From Acinetobacter dispersus (GTDB taxonomy: Bacteria > Pseudomonadota > Gammaproteobacteria > Pseudomonadales > Moraxellaceae): a DNA stretch of 64,000 nucleotides. A program made the translations under genes and the position numbers. This document shows positions 13,711-22,702 of the stretch, in pieces. Position 1 is the first letter of the stretch. Every line of letters begins with the position of its first letter. The stretch spans positions 62,001-126,000 of the forward strand of contig NZ_CP041970.1 in the NCBI RefSeq assembly GCF_009884975.1, given 5' to 3'. Below the pieces are notes generated by a model. It saw only the letters and a program-made list of their open reading frames with translations. It was not told the origin of the DNA and made no database searches.

Positions 13711-15297
13711 ATGATCATTTCAAAAACTTTTATGCCATCTGTGCTGATGTTGGCAATCAGCACAGTCATGGTCGGATGTGGAGGCGGTGGTTCGGGAGGA
13801 GATTCTGGTTCATCCAATGGCGGTGGAACGGAAAATTCTAATAATGGCAGTACCAATCCTAAGCCCGTGACTTGTGCTGAAACTCAATATCTGGAAGAGG
13901 GTGCATGTAAAAACAAGGCAGTGCAGAATATCCAGTCCTTACCATTGAGTACGCTGATTCAAGGTCAAAGCTATCCATTATCGCTTCAGACAGATCAAGG
14001 GCTGGCAGTGACTTTTAGCAGTAACACCCCTAATATCTGTAATGTAAGTGGTAATGAACTCAAAGCGCTTAAAGTTGGTCAGTGTAGTCTGGCACTGACA
14101 CAGGCAGGCACAACAAAAGTTCTACCACTCAATAGCAGCATGATCGTCAATGTGACTTGTGCTGCCGATCAATATCTAGAAAATAATGTTTGTGTAACTA
14201 AGGTCAAGCAAACCATTACCCCACTCAAAATCAAATACATCCTGACGGAGAGTGTGTGTTCACTGGATATTGAATCCAGTGCCAAACTTCCTGTCACGAT
14301 TAGCAGTCTTTCTTCAGCAACCTGTACTTATTCTAATGGTGAACTCAAAGGGATTAGTGCAGGTGCATGTACCCTTAAACTTACCCAAGAGGGTGATACC
14401 AAAACACTGGCAGCAGAGAGTAAGACCATCAGTTTTGATGTGTTTAAGGCTTCATCTATGGGTGATGCACCCGATCTCAACAACTGTTATGCGGGTAAGC
14501 TCAGTGCAAAGTTTAGAAATGAATTCTTAAATGAAATCAATACGGTTCGTACCTTGCATGAGCTGCCAAGTATTACATACGACTATGCCCGTGAAGATGA
14601 GATGATGCAGACTGCCCTGATTCTTGCGGCAAACAACATCTTGACCCATTACCCTGAAGCGAATACAAACTGCTATTCAGATATTGGTGCGGTGGGTGCA
14701 AGAACCAGTAGTCTGGAAATGGGGGTAAGACAGAATAAGTATGACTATTCACCTGCCGAAAGCATTAGAAATATGGTGCATGACAAATTAAACCTGTTTG
14801 CAGGAGATGTGGAGCATCGACTCTGGATGCTTAACCCATTCTTACAAAAATCGGTGTATGGTTCAGTTAATGCGCCATCATTTAAGGATACCCGATTCCC
14901 TTACGTGGTCGGTACGTCCTATAAGGTGGTTTATCCCTTTAATCATACAACCACTGCACCACTCGGTGTGATTGCCTATCCCTACCACAACTATCCAGCC
15001 AAATATTATATGGCGGGTTCAATTCTCTCGATTTCAGTTTTAACCGATCAAAAGAACTTCTTTGCCAATCGCAATGTGGACTACGCCAAAGCCACTGTTG
15101 TTGTCACTGAACGAAGAACTGGAGCTAAACAGAAGATCAGCAATATTCGTTATGAAAATATCGGTGTTCCCAACCATATCCAATTTAACTTCAACGATTT
15201 GAAACTGAACGTGATCTACGATGTCAAGCTCAGCAATGTTCTAGTAAATGGTCAGCCTAAAGAATATTCCTATTGGTTTAACGTGAATGGTCGGTAA
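13711..15297 (+). CDS. CAP-domain (SCP/PR1) lipoprotein with Ig-like repeats
   Basis: A 528-aa secreted lipoprotein. The signal peptide ends in lipobox VMVGC (Cys 23), followed by a Gly/Ser/Asn-rich linker. Two tandem modules follow (about 48-150 and 149-250). Each starts with a Cys-x-x-x-Q-Y-L-E-x-x-x-C knot (CAETQYLEEGACKN and CAADQYLENNVCVT) and continues with a small beta domain of putative Ig type. The C-terminal part (about 265-420) is a CAP domain: FLNEINTVRTLHELPSITYDYARED, then ILTHYPEANTNCY. CAP proteins bind lipids or act at the cell surface. SD and spacing suggest cotranscription with the upstream membrane protein gene. Confidence 0.75.
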   Translation: MIISKTFMPSVLMLAISTVMVGCGGGGSGGDSGSSNGGGTENSNNGSTNPKPVTCAETQYLEEGACKNKAVQNIQSLPLSTLIQGQSYPLSLQTDQGLAVTFSSNTPNICNVSGNELKALKVGQCSLALTQAGTTKVLPLNSSMIVNVTCAADQYLENNVCVTKVKQTITPLKIKYILTESVCSLDIESSAKLPVTISSLSSATCTYSNGELKGISAGACTLKLTQEGDTKTLAAESKTISFDVFKASSMGDAPDLNNCYAGKLSAKFRNEFLNEINTVRTLHELPSITYDYAREDEMMQTALILAANNILTHYPEANTNCYSDIGAVGARTSSLEMGVRQNKYDYSPAESIRNMVHDKLNLFAGDVEHRLWMLNPFLQKSVYGSVNAPSFKDTRFPYVVGTSYKVVYPFNHTTTAPLGVIAYPYHNYPAKYYMAGSILSISVLTDQKNFFANRNVDYAKATVVVTERRTGAKQKISNIRYENIGVPNHIQFNFNDLKLNVIYDVKLSNVLVNGQPKEYSYWFNVNGR

Positions 15298-15320
15298 GCG
15301 AAAATAAGGACAACAATAGA

Positions 15321-15470
15321 ATGACATTGATGATTAAAGAAATTCTCGTCACGAGTAAACCTGATACCTCTAATCTGGATGACATGATTGCTTTTTCTAG
15401 CCTTTATGACAGTTCAGTCAATTCCTCACAGCACATCTTACAGTGTGGCTTTATTGACAATGTGTTTTAA
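15321..15470 (+). CDS. Small hypothetical protein (49 aa)
   Basis: Starts 23 bp after the CAP lipoprotein stop, with AAGGA 10 bp before ATG. The 49-aa product (MTLMIKEILVTSKPDT, then a Ser/Asp-rich middle and a single Cys) has no recognisable domain. Its position and ribosome binding site favour a real gene in the same transcript; it could also be the remaining N-terminus of a truncated gene. Confidence 0.45.
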   Translation: MTLMIKEILVTSKPDTSNLDDMIAFSSLYDSSVNSSQHILQCGFIDNVF

Positions 15471-15498
15471 CCTCTAAATAAATAAAGAGTCAAATCAA

Positions 15499-15882
15499 AT
15501 GAAAAAATTAATATTCGCAGGATTATGTCTAAGTCTTTCAACGTTAGCCTTTGCAGGTGCAAAAGAAAGCCTTATCGGAAAGCGTTTAGTCTTAGATTTA
15601 CCAGATACTGAATGCGCAGGATTGTCTTTTGCTAAAAATGGTAAAGATGCTGCGATGTATGCTGAAATGGGGCAATGCCAAGATCCTTTACTACTTCGAG
15701 TGAAATGGTTAGATGACAAGACCTTTATTTTAATTGAAAAAGTACGAACGAATAATATTTCCCCACCACGTAGCTATTTATATAAAGTCCAAAGCATCAA
15801 TCAGCATTACTTAAAACTGACTCAGATATGGACGGGGTGGGGTGATTCAAAGGACGATACACTTGGCTATTATTTTAAATAG
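15499..15882 (+). CDS. Secreted hypothetical protein
   Basis: A 127-aa protein with a clean Sec signal peptide (KKLIFAGLCLSLSTLAFAGA, cleavage after AFA). The mature part is about 108 aa with two Cys (DTECAG and GQCQD) that could form a disulfide, and a beta-rich pattern (TFILIEKVRT, SYLYKVQSI). It is periplasmic by inference. No family is recognised. It is the fourth gene of the probable 13072-15882 transcript. Confidence 0.6.
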   Translation: MKKLIFAGLCLSLSTLAFAGAKESLIGKRLVLDLPDTECAGLSFAKNGKDAAMYAEMGQCQDPLLLRVKWLDDKTFILIEKVRTNNISPPRSYLYKVQSINQHYLKLTQIWTGWGDSKDDTLGYYFK

Positions 15883-15995
15883 TATAAACAAGAAAGGTTG
15901 AATATATAAGTGAAAATAACAACTGCGCATTGGATTTGAAAGAATGAACTACTATGCAGAGGATCCCTTCTAGGTAACTTAATCTAGGAGGCAAT

Positions 15996-16307
15996 ATGCA
16001 AAAGCTGAAATTTCAGTACAAACGACCTGTAAAAAATTTTCCTAATGATGACATCCGAAGACGATTTCCTCATCTGAGAAGTAGATATTTTAAAAAGTTC
16101 AGTACATATCAAGAGCGTAGTTTTTATTTTCTACATTTGACTGAATATAAGAAGTATCCATTAAAACTTCGTGTTGCACGAGGTTCTGGCTTGCCCGAAG
16201 AATGGGATGATCTTCCATCTTCAGTCTACAATGTAGCTAAAAGCTGGAAACATAATTCTAGAAGAAGACATCAGTACTATAAAAATAAAAAGAATAGAAA
16301 TAATTGA
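15996..16307 (+). CDS. Small, very basic hypothetical protein
   Basis: A 103-aa protein preceded by a strong ribosome binding site (AGGAGG, 5 bp before ATG). It is rich in Lys, Arg, Tyr and Phe (KFQYKRPVKNF, DIRRRFPHLRSRYFKKF, HNSRRRHQYYKNKKN) with a predicted pI well above 10, suggesting nucleic acid binding. There is no signal peptide. I do not recognise a family. It is followed by about 130 bp without features and then the IS3 remnant. Confidence 0.55.
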   Translation: MQKLKFQYKRPVKNFPNDDIRRRFPHLRSRYFKKFSTYQERSFYFLHLTEYKKYPLKLRVARGSGLPEEWDDLPSSVYNVAKSWKHNSRRRHQYYKNKKNRNN

Positions 16308-16439
16308 TATGCGAAATATCAATTAAGATTTTGATAGTATTCTAAAAAACGATATGAAAATCTTATCTGCTAGATAAATATATTTTAAATGTGACTAAAC
16401 AATTAGCGATATCTAATTTTTTTTATATCTTTTTTTAGA

Positions 16440-16680
16440 TCGGAAATAATGTACACCTTCATCGTGCCCTCGCATAATTAAATATATTACATAGCGATTG
16501 GCGATCTATCCTTGAGCTGATTTTCTAACCTTCAATACCTCGACTGAACAGATCTAACATATCCTATAAATGCTGCCAACCTTCTTCTGGCTAGACATAC
16601 GTAACATCATTTGTCCAGACCTTATTCGGTCACAGAAACTTCAAATTTGTGAGCTGAAAAAATCGTAGCTGTTGGTAAGT
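16440..16680 (-). pseudogene. Remnant of an IS3-family transposase (DDE domain)
   Basis: Reverse-strand translation gives the conserved start of the IS3-type catalytic domain: NKVWTNDVTYV, a stop, PEEGWQHL, a stop, DMLDLFSRGIEG, a stop, then KISSRIDRQSLCNIFNYARAR. These are the W-T-x-D-[IV]-T-Y (first catalytic Asp), L-D-L-F-S-R-x-I-V-G-W and S-x-x-D-x-x-L blocks of orfB transposases. Several stops and the lack of both ends show a fragment. It marks an old insertion between the hypothetical genes and the defence cargo. Confidence 0.75.
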
Positions 16681-16823
16681 GATGATATGAATCTATTGTA
16701 TGCCTATATGTAATTATAATAAAATTTATTAAATTAGATGCTTACATAAAAATCTTAAAGCCTTGCAAAAATAACATAAATCGATTAAATATTTAATTTA
16801 TTTTCTTTTAGATTTAAAAAATT

Positions 16824-18617
16824 ATGTATCTTAAACATTTAACCATTAAAAATTTTAGAAACTTTGAATCTATTGATATTCCGTTGAGTAATAATATCGT
16901 CTTGCTTGGAGAAAACAGGGTAGGAAAAAGCAATTTAATTTTTGCTATGCGCTTAGTGATTGATCAAACACTTCCGGACTCAGTTAGACAATTAAAAATT
17001 TCAGATTTTTGGGATAATTGCGATTTATCGAAAAAACCTCAAATTGAAATTCACTTAGATTTTACCGATTTTGAGGATGATCCTTATTTAACAGCATTGT
17101 TAACTGATTATAGACTTTCTCATGACCATACAACTATCCGATTAAGCTATGTTTTTAGATGTAAACCTGGGATTACTAGTTTACCAACAAGTAGCGAAGA
17201 CTTTGAATTTATTGTGTATGGTGGAGGGGTTGAAACAAGGCCAATTCATAATCAAGTGAGAAGACGCATTTCTTTAGATTTTCTTGATGCATTACGTGAT
17301 GCAGAAAATCAACTAGGATCTTGGAGAAATTCACCTTTAAGGCCACTTCTAGAAAATGCTATGGCATCAATAGATTCAACTGAATTAGCTAAAGTATCGG
17401 TTGATTTGGAAGCTGCAAATACAAAAATTATTGAACAACCTGCAATAAAAGAATTGAATGATTCATTAGGAAAAAAAATCCTAAAACTTTCAGGTAAAGG
17501 GCACGATTTAAAAACATCTCTACGCTTTTCTAATACCGATCCGTTAAGACTATTTCGCTCATTAGGTATGTATATAGATGAAGGCAAACGTAGTATTACT
17601 GAAGCAAGTTTAGGGTCAGCTAATGTTATGCTAATGGCTTTAAAACTAGAAGAGTTCTCATGGCGTAAAGAAAAAAATGAAAGGAATTATTCTCTATTAT
17701 GCATAGAAGAGCCTGAAGCTCATTTGCATCCTCAACTTCAGCGCACTGTTTTTAAAAATATATTTGAAGAAAAAGATTCTTCCCAAGCTCTAATTATTAC
17801 TAGTCATTCCCCAACTCTAGCTTCAATTGTTCCGTTACATTCTATAGTTAATTTAAGGTCTGTGAAAACTAGTACAAAAGCATTTTCACTAGCTGGTTTA
17901 CCAATTGATGATGATGAAAAAGATGATATAGAAAGATATTTAATAGCAACCCGTTCAGAAATTCTATTTGCTAAAGGGATTATTTTTGTTGAAGGCGATG
18001 CTGAAGAGGCTTTAGTTCCGAGTTTTGCTGAAATATTAGGCTATGATTTAGATGGGCTAGGGATTACTGTATGTAATGTGGCTGGAACAAACTTCAATCC
18101 TTATATTAAATTAGCTGAAAGTTTGGGCTTACCTTCCATAGTAATTACAGATTGGGATCCTCTAGATGGAACAAAACCAGCATTAGGCAGAGCTAGATGT
18201 ATTGGAATTTGGGATGCGCGTTGTGAAGTAAATTCTGCATTAAACAAGTTTACTGAAGCAAATATCACATGGGCTGAAACAGCAGATTTTGAGGAATTTA
18301 GTAGAATATGGGCTAAATTAGGATGCTTTCTTAATGATGAAACATTTGAAGTTGCCATAGCGAAAACACCTAATTTAAGTTCAGCATTATTAGAGATATT
18401 GGATGAACAAGGCTTTGGACCAACACGATCAAAACGTATTGAAGAATGGAAAACTAATCCGAGCAAAATAGATAGTACTCAGCTACTAGCTATGATTAAA
18501 GACATTGGTAAAGGACGTTTAAGTGGAAAATTGAAAAAGAAAATTGCTAGAGAGAAAAAAATAGAAGTCCCTAAATATATTCAGGATGCGATTGAGTGCA
18601 TGGTGAAAAATGTCTAA
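16824..18617 (+). CDS. gajA: GajA: OLD-family ATPase/TOPRIM nuclease of Gabija
   Basis: GajA is the DNA-nicking subunit of the Gabija antiphage system. In known systems it assembles into a tetramer with GajB and is held inactive by nucleotides until they are depleted. Seen here: Walker A GENRVGKSNL (29-38), an ABC-like signature LGSAN, Walker B LLCIEEPEAHLHPQLQ (about 291-306), ITSHSPTLAS, then a TOPRIM domain with IIFVEGDAEEALVPSFAEIL (about 385-404) and VITDWDPLDG (D-x-D). The 597-aa length fits class 2 OLD proteins, which are paired with a UvrD-like helicase, as here. It overlaps the next gene by 8 bp. Confidence 0.93.
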   Translation: MYLKHLTIKNFRNFESIDIPLSNNIVLLGENRVGKSNLIFAMRLVIDQTLPDSVRQLKISDFWDNCDLSKKPQIEIHLDFTDFEDDPYLTALLTDYRLSHDHTTIRLSYVFRCKPGITSLPTSSEDFEFIVYGGGVETRPIHNQVRRRISLDFLDALRDAENQLGSWRNSPLRPLLENAMASIDSTELAKVSVDLEAANTKIIEQPAIKELNDSLGKKILKLSGKGHDLKTSLRFSNTDPLRLFRSLGMYIDEGKRSITEASLGSANVMLMALKLEEFSWRKEKNERNYSLLCIEEPEAHLHPQLQRTVFKNIFEEKDSSQALIITSHSPTLASIVPLHSIVNLRSVKTSTKAFSLAGLPIDDDEKDDIERYLIATRSEILFAKGIIFVEGDAEEALVPSFAEILGYDLDGLGITVCNVAGTNFNPYIKLAESLGLPSIVITDWDPLDGTKPALGRARCIGIWDARCEVNSALNKFTEANITWAETADFEEFSRIWAKLGCFLNDETFEVAIAKTPNLSSALLEILDEQGFGPTRSKRIEEWKTNPSKIDSTQLLAMIKDIGKGRLSGKLKKKIAREKKIEVPKYIQDAIECMVKNV

Positions 18618-20400
18618 CTATACTACCTTGCAACAGGCTTTATCAGAACTTGAAAAAAATAAAGAGCAATTTGAGGCTGTGCAGTGTAAAAGACATTGTG
18701 TAGTTTTAGCTGGTCCTGGCAGTGGAAAAACAAAAACTCTTACTACAGCCATTGCTCGAACTCTTCATGAAGAAGTAATTGCTCCAAGAGCCATAGCCTG
18801 TATAACATATAATAATGAATGTGCAATAGAGCTTGAAACTCGGTTGGCAAAGTTAGGAATCGAAACTACAGGAACAAGTTTCATAGGTACAGTACATAGT
18901 TTTGCTTTAACTCAAATCATAATGCCGTATTATCGTTGTGTAAGCATTGATATACCGCCAGATTTTAAAGTAGCAACCTCTAGCGAGTGTCGTACAGCTA
19001 GAGAAAATGCTTATAAAAAAATATATAACGATTCAGGCGACCCACATAAACAGTGGGACTTTGCTAGTGAAAAACGAAATCGTGAAGTAGACAGAACCCT
19101 CCCTAATTGGAGAAGTCACAATCAAGAGCTAGCTGAATTCATTGAAGAATATGAAAAAGAACTAAGAAATCAAGGCCTCATTGATTTTGATGATATGCCT
19201 CTTATTGCATTCAAAATGATAAAAGAAAATTCATGGATTCGTGAAGCTCTAGAAGCTCGATTTCCAATTTTATTTGTAGATGAATATCAGGACTTAGGCC
19301 ATGCGCTTCATGAATTAGTTTTACTTCTGTGTTTCAGTGGAAAGATTCGGCTATTTGCTGTAGGAGATGCCGACCAATCAATTTATGGATTCACAGGTGC
19401 AAATCCAGAATTACTACAAAGTTTGACTCAACGAAGAGATGTTCAATCGATACAGCTACGATTTAATTACCGATCAGGAACAAAAATCGTCAAAGCATCT
19501 TCAGCAGCACTTAATGAACACAGAAACTATGATAGCCCTGAAGGTACTCCAGAAGGAGAAATAATATTTAATCCTGTAAATGGTGGTTTAGATGAACAAG
19601 CATATTTCGTTGTAAATAGTCTTTTATCTGAGCTAAACAGAAAAGGTCATAAAAATGAAAACATTGCTATCTTATACAGAGCTGCTTGGTTGGGTGATAA
19701 AATTGTAGAAGCTTTAGATTACAGGGAAGTACCATATCATCGAACTGATGGTAATTCTTTAATTAAAAGAAGTTCAAAGTTTGCCCGCTTTATTGAGGAT
19801 TGTGCAAAATGGGTTGCCGGAGGATGGAAAGTTGCAGAGCCACCATTTAATAGGTTACATAAACAAGCACTAAGTTTAGTTTATAGTAATCAATATACAC
19901 AAAATGAAGAGCAAATTTTGCTGCTTCAGCTTATTAATTTTCTTCAAAAAAGTAGAACTATTGAAGAAACTACAAATGAATGGCTATTAAGGTTTAAATT
20001 AGAATTAGTAACGCCTTGGACAATAGTTTGCCGCAATAGCTTTCAAGAATGGTGTATTTGTTCAGAACTAATAGAAAAAACTTCCCCTACATTAAATAAA
20101 GATATCTCTCTTGAGCTGTTTTCTGGAAAAGTTGAAGGAACTGGAAGAGTAAATCTTACTACTTTTCATAGTTCAAAAGGACGTGAGTTTGATGCTGTAA
20201 TCCTTTTTGGGGTTAATAATAGCGTGATACCTGTAAGTAGAGATAAAAAAACATCGAAAACATTACAAGAAGCAAGAAGAGTTTTTTATGTAGCTGTTAC
20301 ACGACCTAAAACTATATTACATTTAGTGTATGAAGAGAATAATCCCTCAGATTTCTTATGTGATTTTTATCAAAGATATAAACAAGAAAAACTGCATTAG
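18610..20400 (+). CDS. gajB: GajB: UvrD/PcrA-like helicase of Gabija
   Basis: GajB is the superfamily 1 helicase-like partner that senses DNA ends and consumes nucleotides, in the current model. Seen here: motif I LAGPGSGKTKTL (about 33-44), motif II ILFVDEYQDLGHALHELV (about 220), motif III VGDADQSIYGFTGA (about 251), motif IV FNYRSG, motif V FHSSKGREFDAVILFG (about 515) and motif VI RRVFYVAVTRPK (about 556). At 596 aa it is longer than the type protein (about 494 aa). The 8-bp overlap with gajA supports a coupled operon. Confidence 0.92.
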   Translation: MSNYTTLQQALSELEKNKEQFEAVQCKRHCVVLAGPGSGKTKTLTTAIARTLHEEVIAPRAIACITYNNECAIELETRLAKLGIETTGTSFIGTVHSFALTQIIMPYYRCVSIDIPPDFKVATSSECRTARENAYKKIYNDSGDPHKQWDFASEKRNREVDRTLPNWRSHNQELAEFIEEYEKELRNQGLIDFDDMPLIAFKMIKENSWIREALEARFPILFVDEYQDLGHALHELVLLLCFSGKIRLFAVGDADQSIYGFTGANPELLQSLTQRRDVQSIQLRFNYRSGTKIVKASSAALNEHRNYDSPEGTPEGEIIFNPVNGGLDEQAYFVVNSLLSELNRKGHKNENIAILYRAAWLGDKIVEALDYREVPYHRTDGNSLIKRSSKFARFIEDCAKWVAGGWKVAEPPFNRLHKQALSLVYSNQYTQNEEQILLLQLINFLQKSRTIEETTNEWLLRFKLELVTPWTIVCRNSFQEWCICSELIEKTSPTLNKDISLELFSGKVEGTGRVNLTTFHSSKGREFDAVILFGVNNSVIPVSRDKKTSKTLQEARRVFYVAVTRPKTILHLVYEENNPSDFLCDFYQRYKQEKLH

Positions 20401-20509
20401 ATTTGATCAAAAATTTTGTTAGCAAGTATTTATTGAAAGCAATGAAAGACTCTAATTAGTTGTTACATTACAATCATTTGTGGGAAGAAAACCATAAAAG
20501 GAGCGAAAG

Positions 20510-22702
20510 TTGTCGATAGTCTTAAACGCATTTCCACTGAAAGTTTCTGAGTTGGAAGTTAAGGTTTGCGTGATACCTTATAGCAAGGAAATCTTAGATG
20601 AGTTTCGTATTAGTCATAGAAAAACTCATACATTTCACCGTAAAGGCAATAATATCCTGATCTTCTCAATGGATGGCACCTTTCCTAATTTTGGCGCACC
20701 GCAGACAATTTCGCTTAAGGATAATGTAGGTATTTTCTGTTCGCTGGTTAAGGCTGGGCTTACTAGGCATCTCAATGAGTTGGGACGTAATCCTTCTGGT
20801 TTTAATCCAATCGAGTTGGTAAGCATTAAGCCAAAAGATAATCTTCTGGCTCCGATTCTTGGTGAAACTTATCCATTTAAAATCTGCACAAAATATTCAA
20901 TTGATACACGTATTATTCAAGGTCACCCATGTCTCGTTATTGACTGTACAACACGTAAAGTTATTAAAGAGAATTGTTTGTACTTTTTACATAGTGGGTT
21001 CGATTTGATTGGACGTTATGTCGTTTCCGAACAGAAAGATGGATATAAGAAATTTTTAGGGATGATTGGTGGTGTAACTGGAGAGGTAATTTCTGTTACT
21101 CAGCCAGACGGACAGATTGTGCAGACTAATGCCAGAGATATTTTCTTAGAGGCAAATCTGAAGAATTTCGATGATTTCATTTTTCACACGCACGGTATAC
21201 AAAAAGATGCCATCGTAGAGCGTATTCGACAATCCATTTCTCTTTTCAATGGAGGTGATAATAAGAAGAAGCACATCGATAGGCTCAAGGGATACATTCA
21301 GTCAAATACCATCTCAATGCTTAATGGCATAAACATAGAAATTCACGATTCACCTGATATCCAGAAAGATTGCGGACAAATGCAGAAACCAATATTTGTC
21401 TTTAATGATAATGGACAAGCTGATTGGGTTGAAAAGGGATTGACGAAGTACGGTCCTTATACGAAGCGTACTTTCGATAGAAATGATCCTTCAATCTGTG
21501 TGATTTGTGCCCAGCATGACAAGGGCCGTGTGGAGCAGTTTGTTCGTAAACTCCTGAAAGGTATTCCCAACAGTAAGTATTTCAATAATGGCCTTGAGGG
21601 TAAATTTACGCTTGGTACGAGCCGTGTTGAAGTCTTCACGGCAGCCTCGGAGAATCTTGAGGGGTTCAAAAGTGCAATCGAAGATGCAATCCGAAAGAAA
21701 GCGGAGGATGGTGGCCGTTGGGATCTTGCTCTCGTGCAGGTTCGGCAGTCTTTTAAGAAGCTTAAGGTTGACGAAAATCCATACTATCTAGGCAAAAGCC
21801 TTTTTTTCTTGCATCAAGTACCCGTACAAGACTTCACAATGGAACTTCTGTCACAGTCTGACCATACCCTCAGTTTTTCGCTCAATAATATGGCTTTAGC
21901 CTGCTACGCAAAAATGGGAGGCGTTCCATGGTTACTGAAGTCCTCACCAACACTTTCTCATGAGTTAGTAATTGGCATCGGTAGTGCAAATATTGGACAG
22001 GAGCGTGGCATCAATGGACAAAGGGTTATGGGAATTACCACCGTTTTTTCTGGAGATGGTAGTTACATCGTTTCCAATACGTCAAAAGCTGTTGTACCAG
22101 AAGCCTATTGTGAAGCATTAACTACGATTCTTGGTGAAACTATTGAAAAAATTCAAAAGCGCATGAATTGGCAGAAAGGTGATACGATTCGCTTGATTTT
22201 CCATGCTCAGGTGAAGAAGTTCAATAAAGCAGAGATTCAAGCTGTTCGCACTATTATTGACAAGTATCACGATTATCAGATTGAGTATGCATTCCTTAAA
22301 ATCTCCGAAGACCATGGTCTTCATATGTTCGACTCCTCTACAAGTGGTGTACAGAAAGGTCGATTGGCTCCACCTCGTGGAAAAACATTCCAACTTTCAA
22401 AACACGAAATGCTTGTTTACCTGATAGGACAGCGGGAGTTGCGACAAGATACAGATGGTCATCCACGAGGGTTAATAATTGACGTTCATAAAGATTCAAC
22501 TTTCAAGGATATTAGATATCTAAGTGCACAAATTCACTGCTTTGCATCTCATTCTTGGCGAAGTTACTTCCCAAATCCGATGCCAGTGACAATAAGCTAT
22601 TCAGATATAATCGCTCGAAATCTAGGATGGCTTAATCAACTTCCAGGTTGGAGTGACTCAGTCATGATCGGAAAGATAGGGCAGTCCCAATGGTTTCTGT
22701 AG
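20510..22702 (+). CDS. Long prokaryotic Argonaute, catalytically degenerate (long-B type)
   Basis: This 730-aa protein would bind small guide nucleic acids and recognise invading DNA. The start is TTG with AAAGGAG 7 bp upstream. The PIWI region begins after YAKMGGVPWLLK (about 465), a phrase typical of Argonaute PIWI domains. The expected first catalytic Asp is replaced (ELVIGIGSANIG, about 485) and the second position reads IFHAQVKKF instead of a D-G motif (about 560), so slicing is unlikely. Such inactive long-B proteins pair with effectors, as here with the nuclease gene, which overlaps by 13 bp. GC is visibly higher than in the neighbouring modules. Confidence 0.85.
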   Translation: MSIVLNAFPLKVSELEVKVCVIPYSKEILDEFRISHRKTHTFHRKGNNILIFSMDGTFPNFGAPQTISLKDNVGIFCSLVKAGLTRHLNELGRNPSGFNPIELVSIKPKDNLLAPILGETYPFKICTKYSIDTRIIQGHPCLVIDCTTRKVIKENCLYFLHSGFDLIGRYVVSEQKDGYKKFLGMIGGVTGEVISVTQPDGQIVQTNARDIFLEANLKNFDDFIFHTHGIQKDAIVERIRQSISLFNGGDNKKKHIDRLKGYIQSNTISMLNGINIEIHDSPDIQKDCGQMQKPIFVFNDNGQADWVEKGLTKYGPYTKRTFDRNDPSICVICAQHDKGRVEQFVRKLLKGIPNSKYFNNGLEGKFTLGTSRVEVFTAASENLEGFKSAIEDAIRKKAEDGGRWDLALVQVRQSFKKLKVDENPYYLGKSLFFLHQVPVQDFTMELLSQSDHTLSFSLNNMALACYAKMGGVPWLLKSSPTLSHELVIGIGSANIGQERGINGQRVMGITTVFSGDGSYIVSNTSKAVVPEAYCEALTTILGETIEKIQKRMNWQKGDTIRLIFHAQVKKFNKAEIQAVRTIIDKYHDYQIEYAFLKISEDHGLHMFDSSTSGVQKGRLAPPRGKTFQLSKHEMLVYLIGQRELRQDTDGHPRGLIIDVHKDSTFKDIRYLSAQIHCFASHSWRSYFPNPMPVTISYSDIIARNLGWLNQLPGWSDSVMIGKIGQSQWFL

